64,000 bases of DNA from Oricola thermophila (GTDB taxonomy: Bacteria > Pseudomonadota > Alphaproteobacteria > Rhizobiales > Rhizobiaceae): positions 2,108,001 to 2,172,000 of the forward strand of contig NZ_CP054836.1 of the NCBI RefSeq assembly GCF_013358405.1, in the 5' to 3' direction. Numbering within the stretch: the stretch's first letter is position 1; each line of letters opens with the position of its first letter. Shown here one piece after another: positions 48,367 to 58,069 of the stretch. Under the pieces are notes generated by a model. It was not told where the DNA came from, ran no database searches, and saw nothing but the letters and a program-made list of their open reading frames with translations. The translations under genes and the position numbers were made by a program.

Positions 48367-50211
48367 CTAGCCGTACATCGGGAAACGGCGCTTGACGATT
48401 TCCTCGAGCGCGGAAATCCGCACCGGCTTGATCTCGCGCGGCTCTCCGGACGGCTTGTCGCTTCCGCCGTTCTGCAACATCGCGACGAACTCGTCAGCGG
48501 GAACCGGCTTGCCCCAGTAGTATCCCTGACCGGTGTCGAAGCCGAAATGCTGGATCATCATCGCGTCTTCGGCGGTTTCGACTCCCTCGGCAACAGTGGT
48601 CATGCCCAGATCGCGGGCAAGTTTCGGCATCATGCGCAAGATCGGCCAGTTCCCCTTCCCGCTGCCGACGTCACGCACGAAGGAGCGGTCGATCTTGATC
48701 GTGTCGATCGGGAAGCGCGTGAGGCTGTTCAGGGACGCGAAACCGGTACCGAAATCGTCGAGGGCGACACCGACGCCCTGCTCACGCACCTGAGTCAGGA
48801 TCTTGATGAAATCCTCGGAGGAGTCGATGATCGTATTTTCCGTCAGCTCCAGCTCGAGCAGGTGCGCACCGAGCCCGGCATTCGCCACTGCCTCACGGAC
48901 GTCATCGAAGAACCGGCGCGTCCTGACCTGCCAGGGAAAGAGGTTCACCGCAACGCGAACCGGACGATCAGCCTTGACTTGCCACGATGCGGCCTGCTGG
49001 CAGGCCTCGAACAGGGTCCAGCGGCCCACGTCGATGGACACCTCGTTGTTGGTCAAGACCTCGATGAACTGGCCGGGTTGCAACAGGCCCCGCACGGGAT
49101 GCCTCCAGCGCAACAGGGCCTCCGCGCCGGCAATCGCCCCGGAACCGATATCGACCTGGGGTTGGTAGTGCAGCTCGAACTGGCCCTCCTCGACGGCCGC
49201 GCGCAATTGCGACACGAGGGAAAAGCGGTCCTCGACCGCAGCGCGCAGATGCGGAGTGAACACGGAAGACGTGCCGCGGATGGACTTGGCCTCGTAGAGG
49301 GCGAGGTCGGCGTTGGAGACCAGATCCTGAGCCGTCTTGCCGTCGGTCGGCGCATGGACGATACCCGCGCTGCAGCCGATACCGATCCGATGCCCCTCGA
49401 TCATGAAGGGCCGGCGAATGAACCGGATGGCCGTGTTGACGAATTCCTGCGCCGTCACGTGATCGGGGCAATCGGGAAGAATCAGGGCGAATTCGTCTCC
49501 GCCTATGCGGTAAAGACGCATGTCCGGTCGCAGGATTTCGCCCAGCCGTTCACAGAATTCCATAAGCAGCCGATCGCCGCTGTGGTGGCCCAGCGAATCG
49601 TTGATATCCTTGAAATGATCGATATCGAAAATGGCGACCCCGGTGCCATTCGATTCCGGCGCCATGGTCTTGAGGATACGATCAAGGTCCTCGTTGAAGG
49701 CGCGACGGTTCCGAGTACCCGTCACCACGTCCAGATAGGATGCCTTACGGATTTCGTCGGACAGGCGGACATGATCGGAAATGTCGCGCACGAAACAGAC
49801 CATCGTTCCATCGGCGCCCATTGGCCTGAGCCACATGTCTACGGGGATCTCGTGCCCTTCCTTGTGGCGACCGAATATCTCCTGGACGCGCCCCATCGGC
49901 TTTTCATGGGGCCGGACCTGAAACCGCCGGCGAATCTTCTTGTGATTTCCGAACCGCTCCGGAACAAGCAGTTCGACGGCCTCGCCGATCAATTCGTCGT
50001 CCCGGTAGCCAAACAGGTTCCCGATGACCGAGTTGACCGCAACAATCCGGCCCTCCGCGTCCACGACAAGAACCCCGTCCGGGATTTCGTCGATCCCGAT
50101 CGTGCGCATCGTCCCGTCAATCAGGGCAAGCGGCAGGTCTTCGCGGGCACGGATGGCCGCGTCGTGCACTGCCTGCGATTGGCGTTCCTGCTTGACCTGA
50201 GGTCTCGACAT
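48367..50211 (-). CDS. PAS-GGDEF-EAL cyclic-di-GMP protein
   Basis: 614 residues from the ATG giving MSRPQVKQERQS. PAS domain about residues 35-145 (IPDGVLVVDAEGRIVAVN; GNLFGYRDDELIGEAVELL). GGDEF domain with intact RIGGDEFALILPD. EAL domain with AEALLRWRHPV, LTENTIID, DDFGTGFASL, KIDRSFV and AEGVETAEDA, all catalytic acidic residues present. It can therefore both make and degrade cyclic-di-GMP, as sensed by the PAS domain. No membrane helix. It is convergent with the chemoreceptor gene, and both may act on motility. Confidence 0.94.
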   Translation of the reverse strand: MSRPQVKQERQSQAVHDAAIRAREDLPLALIDGTMRTIGIDEIPDGVLVVDAEGRIVAVNSVIGNLFGYRDDELIGEAVELLVPERFGNHKKIRRRFQVRPHEKPMGRVQEIFGRHKEGHEIPVDMWLRPMGADGTMVCFVRDISDHVRLSDEIRKASYLDVVTGTRNRRAFNEDLDRILKTMAPESNGTGVAIFDIDHFKDINDSLGHHSGDRLLMEFCERLGEILRPDMRLYRIGGDEFALILPDCPDHVTAQEFVNTAIRFIRRPFMIEGHRIGIGCSAGIVHAPTDGKTAQDLVSNADLALYEAKSIRGTSSVFTPHLRAAVEDRFSLVSQLRAAVEEGQFELHYQPQVDIGSGAIAGAEALLRWRHPVRGLLQPGQFIEVLTNNEVSIDVGRWTLFEACQQAASWQVKADRPVRVAVNLFPWQVRTRRFFDDVREAVANAGLGAHLLELELTENTIIDSSEDFIKILTQVREQGVGVALDDFGTGFASLNSLTRFPIDTIKIDRSFVRDVGSGKGNWPILRMMPKLARDLGMTTVAEGVETAEDAMMIQHFGFDTGQGYYWGKPVPADEFVAMLQNGGSDKPSGEPREIKPVRISALEEIVKRRFPMYG

Positions 50212-50376
50212 ACGAAACTCGATCCACAAAACCCGGTGATAGCTTGCAGACAGGTATTGATGGTGCGTTAACTGCCCCTGACCGCGCCGGCCGGGTACGG
50301 AGTATTGCAAACTTATCGTAAGCAAATACTTTCCGAGATGACCGCAGATTTTAACAGGCTGCGTCGCGTTGTCGGT

Positions 50377-53300
50377 TCAGCCTTCGCCGCCACCATGCGC
50401 CCGACGGGGATGAAGCATTTCCTGAAGCTCGCGCAGGAGCCGCGCCTCGCCCTCGGCGCTGGGTTTCGAAAGGCGGGCGAGAAGCAGATAGGCAACCGGC
50501 GTCAGGAAGAGGGTCGCTAGCGTCGCAAGTCCCAGACCGCCGACGATCACCCAGCCCAATGCGGCGCGGGCCTCCGCGCCAGCGCCGAACGAGAAGATCA
50601 GCGGCACCGCTCCGAGAACCGTCGAGATCATGGTCATCATGACCGGCCGCAGCCGGATATTGGCCGCCTGCTCGATCGCCTCGCGGACTGTCCGGCCACG
50701 ATTGCGCAGCTGATTGGCGAATTCAACGATCAGGATGCCGTTCTTGGCCATCACCCCCACAAGCAGCACAAGTCCGATCTGGCTGTAGACATTGAGGCTG
50801 GTTCCGGTCATCGCCATCGCCAGGATGGCGCAGGCGAGGCCGAGCGGGACGGTGGCCATGATGATCAGCGCGGAGACGAAGCTCTCGAATTGCGCCGCAA
50901 GCACCAGCAGCACCACGACGACGGCGATGCCGAAGGTGAACTGCATGTCGCGCGAAGACTGGTCCAGCGTGGCCGCCTCGGCAAGCGGGATCACCCGCGC
51001 ACCCGGCGGCAGCAACGGCTCCGCCAGCCGCCGGACCTCCTGGTATGCCTCGCCAAGCGCAAATCCCTCCGCGAGATTCGTGCGCAGGGAAACGGAGCGC
51101 AATTGCTGCTCGCGACGCAGGCTCGGCGCGACAGCCTTTTCTTCCAGGTCCGCGATCACCGACATGGGCACAATGCGACCATCGCCGGTCTTCAGATAGA
51201 TCGCCTCGAGGTCGGTCGGGTCGTTGATCGGGGTGGTCGTCGATATCAGCTTGACCGGGTAGGACCGGTCGTGAATGAAGACCTGCGCCACCTCGCGGCC
51301 ATCGAGCAATGCCTGCATGGCATCGGCAAGGCCATCAATATCGATGCCGAGATCCGAGGCCCGCTCGCGATTGATGCGTACCGACAGTTGCGGCTGCGTG
51401 GTCTCGTAGGAAAGCCTCACCTGCTCGAAACGCGGATCGTTCTCGAGCAATTCCAGCATCTCTTGCGCCGCAGCGCCAAGTTCCTCGTAGGAATTGCCGA
51501 CGAAGGCGAATTGCAGCCCGTTACCGGCCCCGCGTATGCCCAGGCTGTTGGGCTGGATCGCAAAGGCGCGGACGCCCGGAACCCCGGAAACGAGGCTGTT
51601 GATCTCGGCAACGATCTCGGACTGGCTGCGGCTTCGTTCCTCCCACGGCGCGAGCGACAGGACCATGAAGCCGGAATTTGTCGATGACCCCTGACCAGCA
51701 ATGGCGAAGATCTCCCGGACTTCGCCGCTTTCGCGCATCGGCAGAACGAGACGCTCGATCTCGCGCATCTTCGATTGCGTATAGTCGAGGCTCACGCCCT
51801 GCGGCGCGGAAACGCGCATCAGGGCCACGGCGCGATCCTCCGGAGGGGTCAGTTCCTGCGGAAGCGTCCCGGCCATGAGAAAGGCGCTTCCCGACACCAT
51901 CGCGGCGATGACGATCACGACCAGCGGCGCGTCAAGCGCCCTGTGAAGTATTGCCCGGTAGGCATTCGTCATCAGTCCGCCGAAGCGCCGCATGGCATCA
52001 CCAGCCGGATTTCCGTGCCCATTCCTTGCACTGATCACGCGCGAGGCAAGCATCGGACTGAGCGTCAGCGCAACGACGCTGGACAGCATCACGGCAAAGG
52101 CCAGCACGAAGCCGAACTCGCGGAACAGGCCGCCGGCCTGGCCCGGCAGGAAGGAGATCGGAATGAACACGGCGGCCAGTGTCGCCGTGGTGGTGATGAC
52201 CGCGAAGAAGACCTCGCGCGTGCCAACCACGGCGGCGGCTCGCGGACCGAGGCCCTCATTGCGCTTGCGCACTATGTTCTCAAGCACCACGATCGCGTCG
52301 TCAACGACCATGCCGGTGGCCAGAACGAGGGCGAGCAGCGTCAGGATGTTGACGGAAAAGCCGGCAAGCCAGATGGCGGCGAAGGTGCCGACAAGCGCGA
52401 TCGGCAGGGTCACCGTGGGAATCAGCGTGGCACGCCAGTCGAGCAGGAAGAGGAAAATGATGGCCACGACAATGCCGACGGCAAGGATCAGCGTGCGGCG
52501 CACCTCGCTGATCGCCCCGCTGATAAAGGTCGCGTCATCCGAAGTAACGCGGATATCGACGCCCTCCGGCAGAATTTCGCGGATTTCCTCCACGGCAGCA
52601 TGAATGCCCTTGGAGATTTCCAGCGTGTTGGACTTTGCCTGACGCACGATGCCCAAGCCGATGCCGGTGGCGCCATTGGCGCGCAACGCGGACTCGCCCG
52701 GGTCGGCGCCAAGCGTCACCGTGGCCACATCCTTGAACTGGACGCGATCGTTTATGTAGAGATTCTCGAAGTCCTCGACAGTCTGCACGTCAGCGGTCGC
52801 GCGCACCACGATATCCTGGGTGTTCGCGGTGATCGAGCCCGCCGGCACGTCGTAGGCGACGCTGGCAAGCGCATTGCGCAGATTGGCGACCGTCAGGCCG
52901 AGCGCGGCCAGACGCGACTGGTCGACATCGATCCGGAAAACCTTGTCGCGGTCGCCATAGACGGAGACATCGGCCACGCCCGGCACGGCCGAAAGCCGGT
53001 CCACCACCTCGTCTTCCACGAGCACGGTCATGTCCTGCACGCTCAGCGTGGACGAGGTGACGGCGAGGCGCATGACTGCCTCGGCATCCGCATCGGCCTT
53101 GACGATACGCGGCTCATCCGCGCTGTCCGGCAACGAATTGGTGATGCGCCCCAGCGAATCGCGGATGTCCGCAGCGGCGGTCGAAAGATCGGTATCCTCC
53201 GAGAATTCGACGGTCACGCGACTGCGACCAAAGGACGACGAGGACGATATCTCGGATACGCCGGATACTCGGGCAACGGCACCCTCGACGAGGGCCGTCA

Positions 53301-53550
53301 GCTCGCGGTCGACGGTCTCCGGCGAGGCACCTGAAAAATTCGTGGTGATGGTGACGACGGGCCGGTCGACATTGGGCAGTTCGCGGACCTCCGCGCCGTA
53401 GATGCCCGCAAGACCGGCAACGATGATGAGCAGGTTTATGACCAGTGCCAGGACCGGACGGCGTACGAAAATCGCGGTGCCGCCAGCCGCCAGCACGTCG
53501 GGCGACGGCTCCTCGCTGTTGACGGCAGAGCCAAGGCGTTCGTCGGTCAT
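50377..53550 (-). CDS. RND-family efflux transporter permease (HAE1/MexF-like)
   Basis: 1057 residues with 12 membrane helices and two large periplasmic loops. First helix FVRRPVLALVINLLIIVAG; the TM4 proton-relay aspartates are in ATGMVVDDAIVVLEN, the TM10 lysine in VGVMAKNGILIVEF. It exports drugs or other amphiphiles with the adaptor encoded just upstream (overlap of 4 bp). No outer-membrane channel gene is adjacent. The C-terminus is followed by a 165-bp gap to the GGDEF/EAL gene. Confidence 0.95.
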   Translation of the reverse strand: MTDERLGSAVNSEEPSPDVLAAGGTAIFVRRPVLALVINLLIIVAGLAGIYGAEVRELPNVDRPVVTITTNFSGASPETVDRELTALVEGAVARVSGVSEISSSSSFGRSRVTVEFSEDTDLSTAAADIRDSLGRITNSLPDSADEPRIVKADADAEAVMRLAVTSSTLSVQDMTVLVEDEVVDRLSAVPGVADVSVYGDRDKVFRIDVDQSRLAALGLTVANLRNALASVAYDVPAGSITANTQDIVVRATADVQTVEDFENLYINDRVQFKDVATVTLGADPGESALRANGATGIGLGIVRQAKSNTLEISKGIHAAVEEIREILPEGVDIRVTSDDATFISGAISEVRRTLILAVGIVVAIIFLFLLDWRATLIPTVTLPIALVGTFAAIWLAGFSVNILTLLALVLATGMVVDDAIVVLENIVRKRNEGLGPRAAAVVGTREVFFAVITTTATLAAVFIPISFLPGQAGGLFREFGFVLAFAVMLSSVVALTLSPMLASRVISARNGHGNPAGDAMRRFGGLMTNAYRAILHRALDAPLVVIVIAAMVSGSAFLMAGTLPQELTPPEDRAVALMRVSAPQGVSLDYTQSKMREIERLVLPMRESGEVREIFAIAGQGSSTNSGFMVLSLAPWEERSRSQSEIVAEINSLVSGVPGVRAFAIQPNSLGIRGAGNGLQFAFVGNSYEELGAAAQEMLELLENDPRFEQVRLSYETTQPQLSVRINRERASDLGIDIDGLADAMQALLDGREVAQVFIHDRSYPVKLISTTTPINDPTDLEAIYLKTGDGRIVPMSVIADLEEKAVAPSLRREQQLRSVSLRTNLAEGFALGEAYQEVRRLAEPLLPPGARVIPLAEAATLDQSSRDMQFTFGIAVVVVLLVLAAQFESFVSALIIMATVPLGLACAILAMAMTGTSLNVYSQIGLVLLVGVMAKNGILIVEFANQLRNRGRTVREAIEQAANIRLRPVMMTMISTVLGAVPLIFSFGAGAEARAALGWVIVGGLGLATLATLFLTPVAYLLLARLSKPSAEGEARLLRELQEMLHPRRAHGGGEG

Positions 53551-54755
53551 GAGCCGGCTCCTCGCTGTGGCGCTCCTGCGGGACGCTTCTCGTCACCGCC
53601 CTCCCCGGGAGCGGAACCGACAATGCGCACCGTGCCGCCGGGCCGAACGCTCTGAACGCCTTCGGTCACGATGACATCGCCCTCCGCGAGGTCGGCCTTG
53701 ACGAGAACGCGATCCGCATTGCGCTGGATGATGGCGACATCGACCCGCTCGGCCTTGCCGCCCTGCCCGACGCGCCAGACATAGGACCCGGAGGAATCCC
53801 ACTGGATCGCCAGCGGGTCGACCGAGGGAAAGGTCTCGCCCTCGAAGCGCAACGTCACCTCGAAGGACATGCCGGCGCGCAGCAGGTCGTTCTCGTTGGG
53901 GATGCGCGCCTGCACCCGCAGGGTACGGCTCGCCTCGTCAACGCGATTGTCGACCGCGATCACCTCGCCTTCGAAGCGGTCGCCCGGCCGCGCAATCGCC
54001 GTGGCCACGACCTCCTTGCCGACCTGCATGCGGGCTGCAAATCTTTCCGGCACGTAGAAATCTACCAGTATCTGCGAGCGGTCATCGATGGTGGCGACAT
54101 CCGTCTGGGTGGTGACATAGTCGCCCACATTCACAGCCAGTATGCCGAGCGACCCGCCAATCGGCGCAGTGACAGTGCGACGTTCCAGCGCCAGTTCGGC
54201 GGAGCGCAACGCGACACGGGCCTCGCTCAACTCGCTGCGCGCCGTGTCGAGATCGACCGAACTGACGGCACGTTGGGCGAACAGACTTTCGAGCCGCGCG
54301 ACCTTGCGCTCGGCATCGTCGAGCGTCAGCCGCGCACGTTCGACATCGAGTTCCTGTTCCTTCGAGTCGAGGCGGAGGATGACGTCGCCCGCCTCCACAT
54401 GGGCGCCGGATGCAACGGGTATGTCGACGATCTGCCCGGCAACCAGCGGACGAATGGAGACTGTACGCACCGGCTGGCCGGTGCCGATGGCCGTCAGACG
54501 GTCGTTGACAACGCCGATTTCGGCCTTCTCCGTGACAACCAGCGCTCCCCCGAAGGAGCCGCGACGACCGGGCGCGCCGCCGGGGCGCTGTCCGGGCACG
54601 CCGGATTGCGATGCCGCATCAGTGGAAGCGGTGGAAAACCAGTCAATGCCGTGACGTGCCAGGACCGCATCGGCGCCCGGATAGAATTTCGCCCATCCGA
54701 CGAATGCAACGGCGACCAATCCGGCCGACACGAGCAACTGTTTCCATGCCTTCAT
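53547..54755 (-). CDS. RND efflux periplasmic adaptor (MFP)
   Basis: 402 residues from the ATG giving MKAWKQLLVSAGLV. One N-terminal membrane anchor, a Gly/Pro/Arg-rich linker (GVPGQRPGGAPGRRGSFGG), barrel-sandwich halves (IRPLVAGQIVDIPVASGAHV; VTAPIGGSLGILAVNVGDYV), a coiled-coil hairpin between them, then beta-barrel and membrane-proximal domains. It bridges the RND permease to the outer-membrane channel. First gene of the efflux operon. No regulator is adjacent. Confidence 0.92.
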   Translation of the reverse strand: MKAWKQLLVSAGLVAVAFVGWAKFYPGADAVLARHGIDWFSTASTDAASQSGVPGQRPGGAPGRRGSFGGALVVTEKAEIGVVNDRLTAIGTGQPVRTVSIRPLVAGQIVDIPVASGAHVEAGDVILRLDSKEQELDVERARLTLDDAERKVARLESLFAQRAVSSVDLDTARSELSEARVALRSAELALERRTVTAPIGGSLGILAVNVGDYVTTQTDVATIDDRSQILVDFYVPERFAARMQVGKEVVATAIARPGDRFEGEVIAVDNRVDEASRTLRVQARIPNENDLLRAGMSFEVTLRFEGETFPSVDPLAIQWDSSGSYVWRVGQGGKAERVDVAIIQRNADRVLVKADLAEGDVIVTEGVQSVRPGGTVRIVGSAPGEGGDEKRPAGAPQRGAGS

Positions 54756-54988
54756 TTCGCGCTTCCCCCGGCACGCACTCTCATTCCCGGCACGAATGCA
54801 TATCCCGAACCGGGCAGTCCGCGAAGGAATATAGCGGCACACCGCGAACTGGCACACGAAAAAGCGCAGGATTACAAAATTGTAATTTTGGACGGTGCAT
54901 CGTGCCCGGTGCAGCCACCCGGACGGGACGAGCAGCGGCCCACCCCGCTCACGGGCAACCCGTTCCCCAATGCCCGAACAGTGCCCGA

Positions 54989-56266
54989 CTAGCGGTAGAG
55001 ATAGACCGGCAGCCACATAGAGAGCGACGGCAGGAAGCTCAGCAGAAGCAGCACGGCAACGAGCGGCACGAGGAAGGGTGCCGTCGCCACCACGCACCGC
55101 TCGAATGGCACGACCGCCACCTTCGAGAGAACATAGAGCACCATCCCGACCGGCGGCGTCAGCAGGCCGATCATCAGGTTGAGGATCAGTATGATCCCGA
55201 AATGCACGGGATCGATGCCGATCGATACCGCCACCGGCAACAGCACCGGCGTCAATATCGTGATGGCGGCTATCGTCTCCATGAAACAGCCGACGACGAG
55301 CACGATCAGCATGATGATGAGCAGAATCGCGGTCGGATTTTCCGTGATGCCGAGCAGTTCACGAGCGAAAAGCTGTGCAACCTGGTTGGCCGTCAGTATC
55401 CAGGCGAAGATCGCAGACGCGGCAACGATAAGCATGATCGAGGCAGTGGTCTCGATCGTTTCCATCGAGACGCGAAGGATGCGGCGCATATCGAGCGTGC
55501 GGTAGACGAACATGCCCAGGAACAGGGAATAGACCACCGCCGCGATGGCGGCCTCGGTCGGGGTAAAGATGCCGGTCAGGATGCCGCCGACGATGATCAC
55601 CGGCGTAAACAGCGGCAGCAACGCGTCGGCGAAGGTCAACAGGAAAACGCGGAAGCTGAAGCGGTCGTCGCGCGGATAGTCGCGGAGGCGCGCATAGAAG
55701 GCGACCATGCCCATCAGGGCCAGCGCCATGATCACGCCGGGAATCAGCCCGGCCGCGAAGAGCTGGCCGATCGAGGTGTCAGCGATGACGCCGTACACCA
55801 CCAGCGGCAGCGAGGGCGGAATGATCGGCCCGATGGTCGAGGACGCGGCGGTTATGCCGACCGAGAAATCGGTGTCATAGCCCGCCTCGCGCATCGCCTT
55901 GATCTCTATGTTGCCGAGTCCGCCGGCATCGGCGACCGCGGCGCCGGACATGCCGGCGAAGATGACGCTGGCGCCCACGTTCACGTGGCCGAGACCGCCA
56001 TGCATCCAGCCCACGGTCGCGCGGGCGAAGGTGAATATCTTCGTCGTGATGCCGGCCGTGTTCATCAGGTGACCGGCCATGATGAAGAACGGCACCGCGA
56101 TCAGCGGAAAGGAATTGATGCCGTTGACCATGTTGTGGAGGACAACGAGGCTGGGCATTCCGGAAGTCGAGATGAAGAAGAGCGAGGACACGCCCAGCGC
56201 CACGGCGACCGGCGCGCCGGCGATCAGAAGCGCGAAGAGAATGACGAACATCAGGAACAGTTCCAC
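54989..56266 (-). CDS. TRAP transporter large permease (DctM family)
   Basis: 425 residues, about 12 helices, from a GTG start 12 bp after the small-permease stop. Typical segments: FVILFALLIAGAPVAVALGV, VHFGIILILNLMIGLLTPPV and GAAVADAGGLGNIEIKAM. It imports a small carboxylate using the sodium or proton gradient, together with the small permease and the periplasmic binding protein encoded upstream. Last gene of the operon. Confidence 0.94.
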   Translation of the reverse strand: MELFLMFVILFALLIAGAPVAVALGVSSLFFISTSGMPSLVVLHNMVNGINSFPLIAVPFFIMAGHLMNTAGITTKIFTFARATVGWMHGGLGHVNVGASVIFAGMSGAAVADAGGLGNIEIKAMREAGYDTDFSVGITAASSTIGPIIPPSLPLVVYGVIADTSIGQLFAAGLIPGVIMALALMGMVAFYARLRDYPRDDRFSFRVFLLTFADALLPLFTPVIIVGGILTGIFTPTEAAIAAVVYSLFLGMFVYRTLDMRRILRVSMETIETTASIMLIVAASAIFAWILTANQVAQLFARELLGITENPTAILLIIMLIVLVVGCFMETIAAITILTPVLLPVAVSIGIDPVHFGIILILNLMIGLLTPPVGMVLYVLSKVAVVPFERCVVATAPFLVPLVAVLLLLSFLPSLSMWLPVYLYR

Positions 56267-56278
56267 GGCCGGGCACCC

Positions 56279-56866
56279 CTAGTCGGAAATATCTGACAAA
56301 GCGTGCTCCTCGATGTCGTGGAGCACGGCCTGCGGGCTCTGGCGGATCTTCCGGACCAGCCAGAGAAACGAATAGACCGTCACGGCCGCAAGGCCTGCCG
56401 CGACGCCCCAGTAGAGAAGGCTTTTCGGAATCTCCGCCGAGGCCATCTTGGTCTTCGTTTGCAGCGCAAGAAGCACGGCGATCCAGGCCATGTAGCCAAA
56501 GAACAGGCAGGAAACGAGTTCCATCGCCACGGCAATCCACTTGCCAGCCAGCGGCGGCACATAGCGGTAGAAGAATTCGAGAAAGATATGCGCCCCCTTG
56601 CGGGTGACCGTCACGGCGCCGAGAAACGCGACAAGGACCAGCACGTAGCGCGCAATCTCCTCGGTCCATGCAAGACTGTCATTCAGTACATAGCGCGTGA
56701 AAAACTGCAGGAACACGATCACCGCCAGCGCCCAAAGCGCGACGAGACCCGGAATGTCGACCAGTTTCAGATCGACGGGACCGTGGTCCTCCATGGCAGC
56801 GAAATCGGAGCGCGCCGCGTCGGCGGCGCGCTCCTTGTCCTTCGTGTCGTCAGGCAAATTGCTCAT
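56279..56866 (-). CDS. TRAP transporter small permease (DctQ family)
   Basis: 195 residues with four membrane helices. Typical block LVALWALAVIVFLQFFTRYV followed by DSLAWTEEIARYVLVLVAFLG. The N-terminal 35 residues are charged and cytoplasmic. DctQ partners the large permease. The separate DctQ and DctM genes (not fused) and the P-Q-M order are those of C4-dicarboxylate-type systems. Confidence 0.92.
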   Translation of the reverse strand: MSNLPDDTKDKERAADAARSDFAAMEDHGPVDLKLVDIPGLVALWALAVIVFLQFFTRYVLNDSLAWTEEIARYVLVLVAFLGAVTVTRKGAHIFLEFFYRYVPPLAGKWIAVAMELVSCLFFGYMAWIAVLLALQTKTKMASAEIPKSLLYWGVAAGLAAVTVYSFLWLVRKIRQSPQAVLHDIEEHALSDISD

Positions 56867-56891
56867 GTGTGTTCGCCTGCTGTCCGGTATG

Positions 56892-57863
56892 TCAAAGTGC
56901 CTGGAGGCGGTCGAAATGCTCCTTGCTGTAGGGCACGTTATCCCAGTCGGTCAGCTTCGGCAGGACCGCGTCCTGGAACGGCTTGCGATCCACCTCGTTG
57001 ACCTGGACACCCTGCTCCCGGAACCACGAAATCAGGTCCGTCTCGGCCTGGAAAATGCTGTCGGACGCCTTTGCAGCGGCCTCCTGGAGCACCTCCCTGA
57101 CCGTGCCGGCGTCATCGCCCATCTTCGACATCGCGGTGTTCGACGAGATGATGAGCAGCGAGTTGAGCAGGTGTCCGGTCAGGTTGATGTTCGACTGAAC
57201 CTCGTAGAACTTCTTGAACTTGATGGTCGGCAGCGGATTCTCCTGCGCATCGACCACGCCCTGCTGCAAAGCCAGGTAGACCTCCGAAAAGGCCATGGGC
57301 GTCGGGTTCGCACCGACCGCGTTCGGGAACATCAGCATGACCGGCGAGTTCGGCACGCGGATCTTCAGGTCCTTCATGTCGTCGGGCTTGAGGATCGGGA
57401 AGTTGGACGTGACGTGGCGCTGGCCGTAATAGACCAGGCCCATGACGGTGTGACCCGTGGCATCCTTGTAGCCGGCGGAAAGATCCTTGAAGAGATCGCT
57501 GTCACGATAGGTCTTCCAATGGTCGAATCCGCGCATGATGAACGGATAGTCCGAGATCGCGATCGGGCCGTAGTAGCGCTCGACGAAACTCGGGCCGGTA
57601 TAGATGATGTCGACGGAGCCGATACCGAGCCCCTCGTTGATCTCGACCTCCTTGCCGAGTGAAGATGCAGGGAAAACCTTGATCTCTACGCGGCCGTCGG
57701 TGCGCTTGGCCACTTCCTCGGCCGCCCATTCGGCGACCTGGTGATAGTCCGAGCCGATCTCGTAGACATGGGCCCACTTCAGTTCGACCGCGGCCGCACC
57801 GGTGGCCATTGCCATCGCAACCGCCGCAGCGGCGCCCGCAAGCTTCATCAATCTGCCAATCAT
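56892..57863 (-). CDS. TRAP transporter substrate-binding protein (DctP family)
   Basis: 323 residues with a signal peptide ending near ATGAAAVE. The DctP signature includes KIRVPNSPVMLMFPNAVGAN, where the Arg clamps the substrate carboxylate, and LQQGVVDAQENPLPTI. It captures an organic acid in the periplasm. The ribosome site is GGGAGG 5 nt before the ATG. The leader also carries GGGAGGAGG 28 nt before the start. Divergent from a GntR regulator that probably controls it. Confidence 0.94.
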   Translation of the reverse strand: MIGRLMKLAGAAAAVAMAMATGAAAVELKWAHVYEIGSDYHQVAEWAAEEVAKRTDGRVEIKVFPASSLGKEVEINEGLGIGSVDIIYTGPSFVERYYGPIAISDYPFIMRGFDHWKTYRDSDLFKDLSAGYKDATGHTVMGLVYYGQRHVTSNFPILKPDDMKDLKIRVPNSPVMLMFPNAVGANPTPMAFSEVYLALQQGVVDAQENPLPTIKFKKFYEVQSNINLTGHLLNSLLIISSNTAMSKMGDDAGTVREVLQEAAAKASDSIFQAETDLISWFREQGVQVNEVDRKPFQDAVLPKLTDWDNVPYSKEHFDRLQAL

Positions 57864-57890
57864 TGCTTCCTCCCATGGTGACGGCGGGTT

Positions 57891-57899
57891 CCTCCTCCC
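57891..57899 (-). promoter_or_regulatory. GGGAGGAGG in the dctP leader, exact complement of the sRNA loop motif
   Basis: On the minus strand GGGAGGAGG precedes the dctP start by 27 nt, and the true ribosome site GGGAGG follows. It pairs over 9 nt with the CCTCCTCCC loops of the small RNAs at 21.5-22.5 kb. Repression through this site is inference. Confidence 0.4.
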
Positions 57900-57936
57900 G
57901 CCGCTGATCGCGCAATTGCGAATTTTCTGATATACA

Positions 57937-57946
57937 AGATATATCT
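57937..57946. promoter_or_regulatory. Palindromic operator candidate between TRAP and GntR genes
   Basis: AGATATATCT is a perfect palindrome inside the AT-rich TATACAAGATATATCTAATA stretch, the only such stretch in this GC-rich divergent promoter. Short AT-centred palindromes of this kind are usual for GntR/FadR regulators. Confidence 0.45.
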
Positions 57947-58069
57947 AATATACTACGTTGAGTCATGCTGCAAGTGGCATCGCCGCGGCCGATTGCATTT
58001 GCGGGTCCAAACAGGCAAGGAGCAGCAGGAGCGGCGGGCCGGGCGCCCGCCAGATGCGAACAGGACAGA

